Assembly (NCBI GenBank): GCA_002451085.1
Contig: DKBE01000012.1
Coordinates: 1-7,099 of the forward strand
Reading direction: 5' to 3'
DNA length: 7,099 nucleotides
DNA from: Proteobacteria bacterium UBA6908
GTDB taxonomy: Bacteria > Pseudomonadota > Gammaproteobacteria > Acidiferrobacterales > UBA6901
The notes below the pieces were generated by a model. The model was given only the letters and a program-made list of their open reading frames with translations, had not been told where the DNA came from and ran no database searches. The position numbers were made by a program, and so were the translations under genes. Each line of letters starts with the position of its first letter. The stretch's first letter is position 1. This document shows, in pieces, positions 5,564-7,099 of the stretch.

Positions 5564-6499
5564 ATGACGCCAGCTGACAACACGCTCCGCCAGCCCGCCA
5601 CCCCCGAGCTGTACCCGATTCGCACGGTGGCCACGCTCACCGGGGTGAATCCGATCACCCTGCGTGCCTGGGAACGACGCTACGGACTGATCAAGCCGAC
5701 GCGTACTGACAGCGGTCACCGCCTCTATACCCAGAACGATATCGACAACATCCACCGCATCGTGGCCCTGCTCGACAAGGGGGTATCCATCAGTCAGGTT
5801 CGGAATGCCCTGAGCGCTCCGGCGGCCGGCCCGAACAGTGGCGAAGAAACAGGACCGTGGATCAACTACCGGACCCAGATGATCACGGCGATCACCCAGT
5901 TCGACGAGGAACGACTGGAAGATCTGTATAACGAGATGCTCGCCATCTATCCGGCGGATCTCATGACCCGCAAGGTACTGTTGCCGTTGCTGGTGGAACT
6001 CGGCACCCGCTGGGAAACAGCCGAAGGCAGCGTGGCGGAAGAACACTTCTTCGGCGTGTACCTGCGCAACAAGCTGGGCGCCCGATTTCATCACCGCCAC
6101 CGCCATGCCACCGGACCGAAAATCCTCGCCGCCTGCCTGCCGGGCGAGCAACACGAGATTGGTCTATTACTGTTTGCCCTGGCCGCCAATGACGCCGGAT
6201 TCCGACTGATACTGCTTGGCGGCGACATGCCGCTCGCCGACCTGCCGCACGCTGCACGCCGTTCACAGTGCGATGCCATTGTGCTGTCCGGCTCAATAGA
6301 ACCGAAGCCATCGCTCCTGATGGAAGCGCTGCCGCAACTGGTGGCAGCAATTGATGTTCCAGTATTTGTCGGCGGACTGACCTCGATCCGCCACCGCGAT
6401 GCCATCAATGCCGCCGCTGCCCAGGCACTGGGCAACGATCTCCATGCCGGCCTGAAACGTATCGGCGAAGTCCTCTCCGACAATCCCCCAACTCCATAA
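5564..6499 (+). CDS. MerR-family regulator with B12-binding light-sensor domain (CarH/LitR type)
   Basis: This 311-residue transcription factor starts with a MerR winged helix-turn-helix at about 17-85 (YPIRTVATLTGVNPITLRAWERRYGL, then GHRLYTQNDI). It is followed by a four-helix B12-cap domain (about 105-178) and a Rossmann-like cobalamin domain (about 185-305). The light-sensor signature W-x9-EH is complete (Trp150, Glu160, His161). The cobalt-ligand motif appears as E-x-H-x-x-G (Glu195, His197, Gly200) in PGEQHEIG, and GGDMPLADL and VLSGS follow as in other B12 domains. CarH/LitR proteins bind adenosylcobalamin in the dark, form DNA-binding tetramers, and fall apart when light breaks the Co-C bond. 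The residue after Trp150 is Glu, where Thermus CarH has His132. The ATG at 5564 has only a weak ribosome site, so translation may depend on the small gene 34 bases upstream. The next gene starts 19 bases downstream. Confidence 0.9.
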   Translation: MTPADNTLRQPATPELYPIRTVATLTGVNPITLRAWERRYGLIKPTRTDSGHRLYTQNDIDNIHRIVALLDKGVSISQVRNALSAPAAGPNSGEETGPWINYRTQMITAITQFDEERLEDLYNEMLAIYPADLMTRKVLLPLLVELGTRWETAEGSVAEEHFFGVYLRNKLGARFHHRHRHATGPKILAACLPGEQHEIGLLLFALAANDAGFRLILLGGDMPLADLPHAARRSQCDAIVLSGSIEPKPSLLMEALPQLVAAIDVPVFVGGLTSIRHRDAINAAAAQALGNDLHAGLKRIGEVLSDNPPTP

Positions 6500-6518
6500 A
6501 TCATCCAGGAGACTACTC

Positions 6519-7099
6519 ATGGCCCATGCCACCAACCTTGCCATCAACTGGACCGAACAGGGGCTGATACCGGACAGCATCATCCGCACCGGCATCCGCC
6601 GGCTGCTGAAGCAGCGCCTGGCAGAAATTCACAGCGACGATGCCGAGGCCGCTGCTGATTTGACGGAGCGTTTTGTGGCTCAGATGAATTCCGCCCCGCT
6701 GGCGCTGGTGCCGGAAAAAGCCAACGAACAGCACTACGAGGTGCCAGCGGCGTTCTTCGCCCTGGCGCTCGGCCAGCACCGCAAATACAGCTCCTGTTAC
6801 TGGCGGGACGGCACGACCCGGCTCGAGGATGCTGAAGACGCCGGACTGGCGATCACCTGTGAACATGCCGGGTTGCGCAACGGCCAGGATATCCTGGAGC
6901 TCGGCTGCGGCTGGGGCTCGCTCACCCTGTGGATGGCCGCTCACTACCCGGACAGCCGCATCACTGGTGTCTCCAATTCGAATTCGCAGCGACGCTACAT
7001 CCTTGCCGAGGCGGCCCGCCGCGGCCTGGCCAATATCAACATCATCACCACTGACATGAACGACTTTAGCACCGAATTGCACTTTGACCGGATCGTGTC
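6519..7099 (+). CDS. SAM-dependent methyltransferase, cyclopropane-fatty-acid synthase / coclaurine N-methyltransferase type (3' end cut off)
   Basis: The frame is open from ATG 6519 to the window end, giving 193 complete codons. AGGAG (6507-6511) sits 7 bases upstream. The N-terminal helical part leads into QHYEVPAAFFALALG (71-85) and YSSCYW (90-95), hallmarks of this methyltransferase group. The S-adenosylmethionine motif I is ILELGCGWGSLTLWMA (125-140), followed by an acidic-to-polar strand ITGVSNSNSQR (148-158). Enzymes of this group methylate membrane lipid double bonds or amine nitrogens. The N-terminus without a lipid-binding extension and the YSSCYW motif look closer to the coclaurine N-methyltransferase-like bacterial group than to classical Cfa, so the product is uncertain. 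It is 19 bases after the B12 regulator and very likely co-transcribed. Methyltransferases of this type recur in light- and singlet-oxygen-induced gene sets, which supports the light-switch reading. About half of the protein is outside the window. Confidence 0.88.
   Translation, partial: MAHATNLAINWTEQGLIPDSIIRTGIRRLLKQRLAEIHSDDAEAAADLTERFVAQMNSAPLALVPEKANEQHYEVPAAFFALALGQHRKYSSCYWRDGTTRLEDAEDAGLAITCEHAGLRNGQDILELGCGWGSLTLWMAAHYPDSRITGVSNSNSQRRYILAEAARRGLANINIITTDMNDFSTELHFDRIV

Noticed and set aside
5361..5567. A 68-codon plus-strand frame overlapping the 41-residue gene in another frame
   Set aside because: It begins inside the operator and promoter, has no ribosome site, and its product is a low-complexity His/Arg/Thr string. 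The 41-residue frame has a ribosome site and a membrane helix.
5549..6154. A 201-codon minus-strand frame opposite the B12 regulator
   Set aside because: It is a shadow of the GC-rich regulator codons, with no recognisable motif or ribosome site.
6513..7082. A 189-codon minus-strand frame opposite the methyltransferase
   Set aside because: It is antisense to a frame with clear methyltransferase motifs and a good ribosome site, and its own product is unrecognisable.
1..7099. CRISPR array, tRNA, insertion sequence or phage attachment site
   Set aside because: No regularly spaced long repeats, tRNA-like cloverleaf, transposase frame or terminal inverted repeat with target duplication was seen in the read-through.

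Overview
The window reads as a moderately GC-rich proteobacterial chromosome, most likely a gammaproteobacterium. The evidence is the GC-ending codons, the Shine-Dalgarno-led genes, and the close resemblance of MsrA, the PA0069-type radical SAM protein and the MerR/B12 regulator to gammaproteobacterial families. No species can be named. There is no rRNA, tRNA, CRISPR array, transposase or recognisable insertion sequence.

Layout. Bases 1-173 hold no gene I can support. Two small membrane-protein genes follow on the minus strand: 174-518 resembles a potassium-channel pore module without the canonical filter, and 621-950 has three predicted membrane helices. Bases 951-1284 are a gene-free stretch with a repeated inverted element. 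A plus-strand gene (1285-1923) fuses a CPHC thioredoxin-like domain to HEAT-like repeats and converges on a minus-strand block. In transcription order that block is msrA (5167-4532), a DUF488 gene (4529-3981), an exported dienelactone-hydrolase-like protein (3900-3103) and a PA0069-type radical SAM protein (3039-1972). msrA and the DUF488 gene are separated by 2 bases. The hydrolase has its own strong ribosome site and a plausible promoter. A long hairpin separates it from the radical SAM gene.

An AT-rich control region (about 5221-5400) lies between msrA and a plus-strand operon. The operon contains an unrecognised 41-residue single-helix membrane protein (5404-5529), a MerR-family regulator with a complete B12-binding light-sensor signature (5564-6499, CarH/LitR type), and a methyltransferase of the cyclopropane-fatty-acid-synthase/coclaurine N-methyltransferase type (from 6519, cut by the window end). 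The operon promoter carries four head-to-tail TGTAYM elements at exact 11-base intervals. That is the geometry expected for a CarH-type tetramer, so the most interesting signal here is a probable autoregulated, B12-dependent light switch. A second two-element copy of the motif sits nearer msrA.

Working model (inference): in the dark, adenosyl-B12-bound regulator blocks its own promoter. Light releases it and induces the small membrane protein, the regulator and the lipid-type methyltransferase. Divergent msrA, which repairs oxidised methionine, may share this photo-oxidative stress response.
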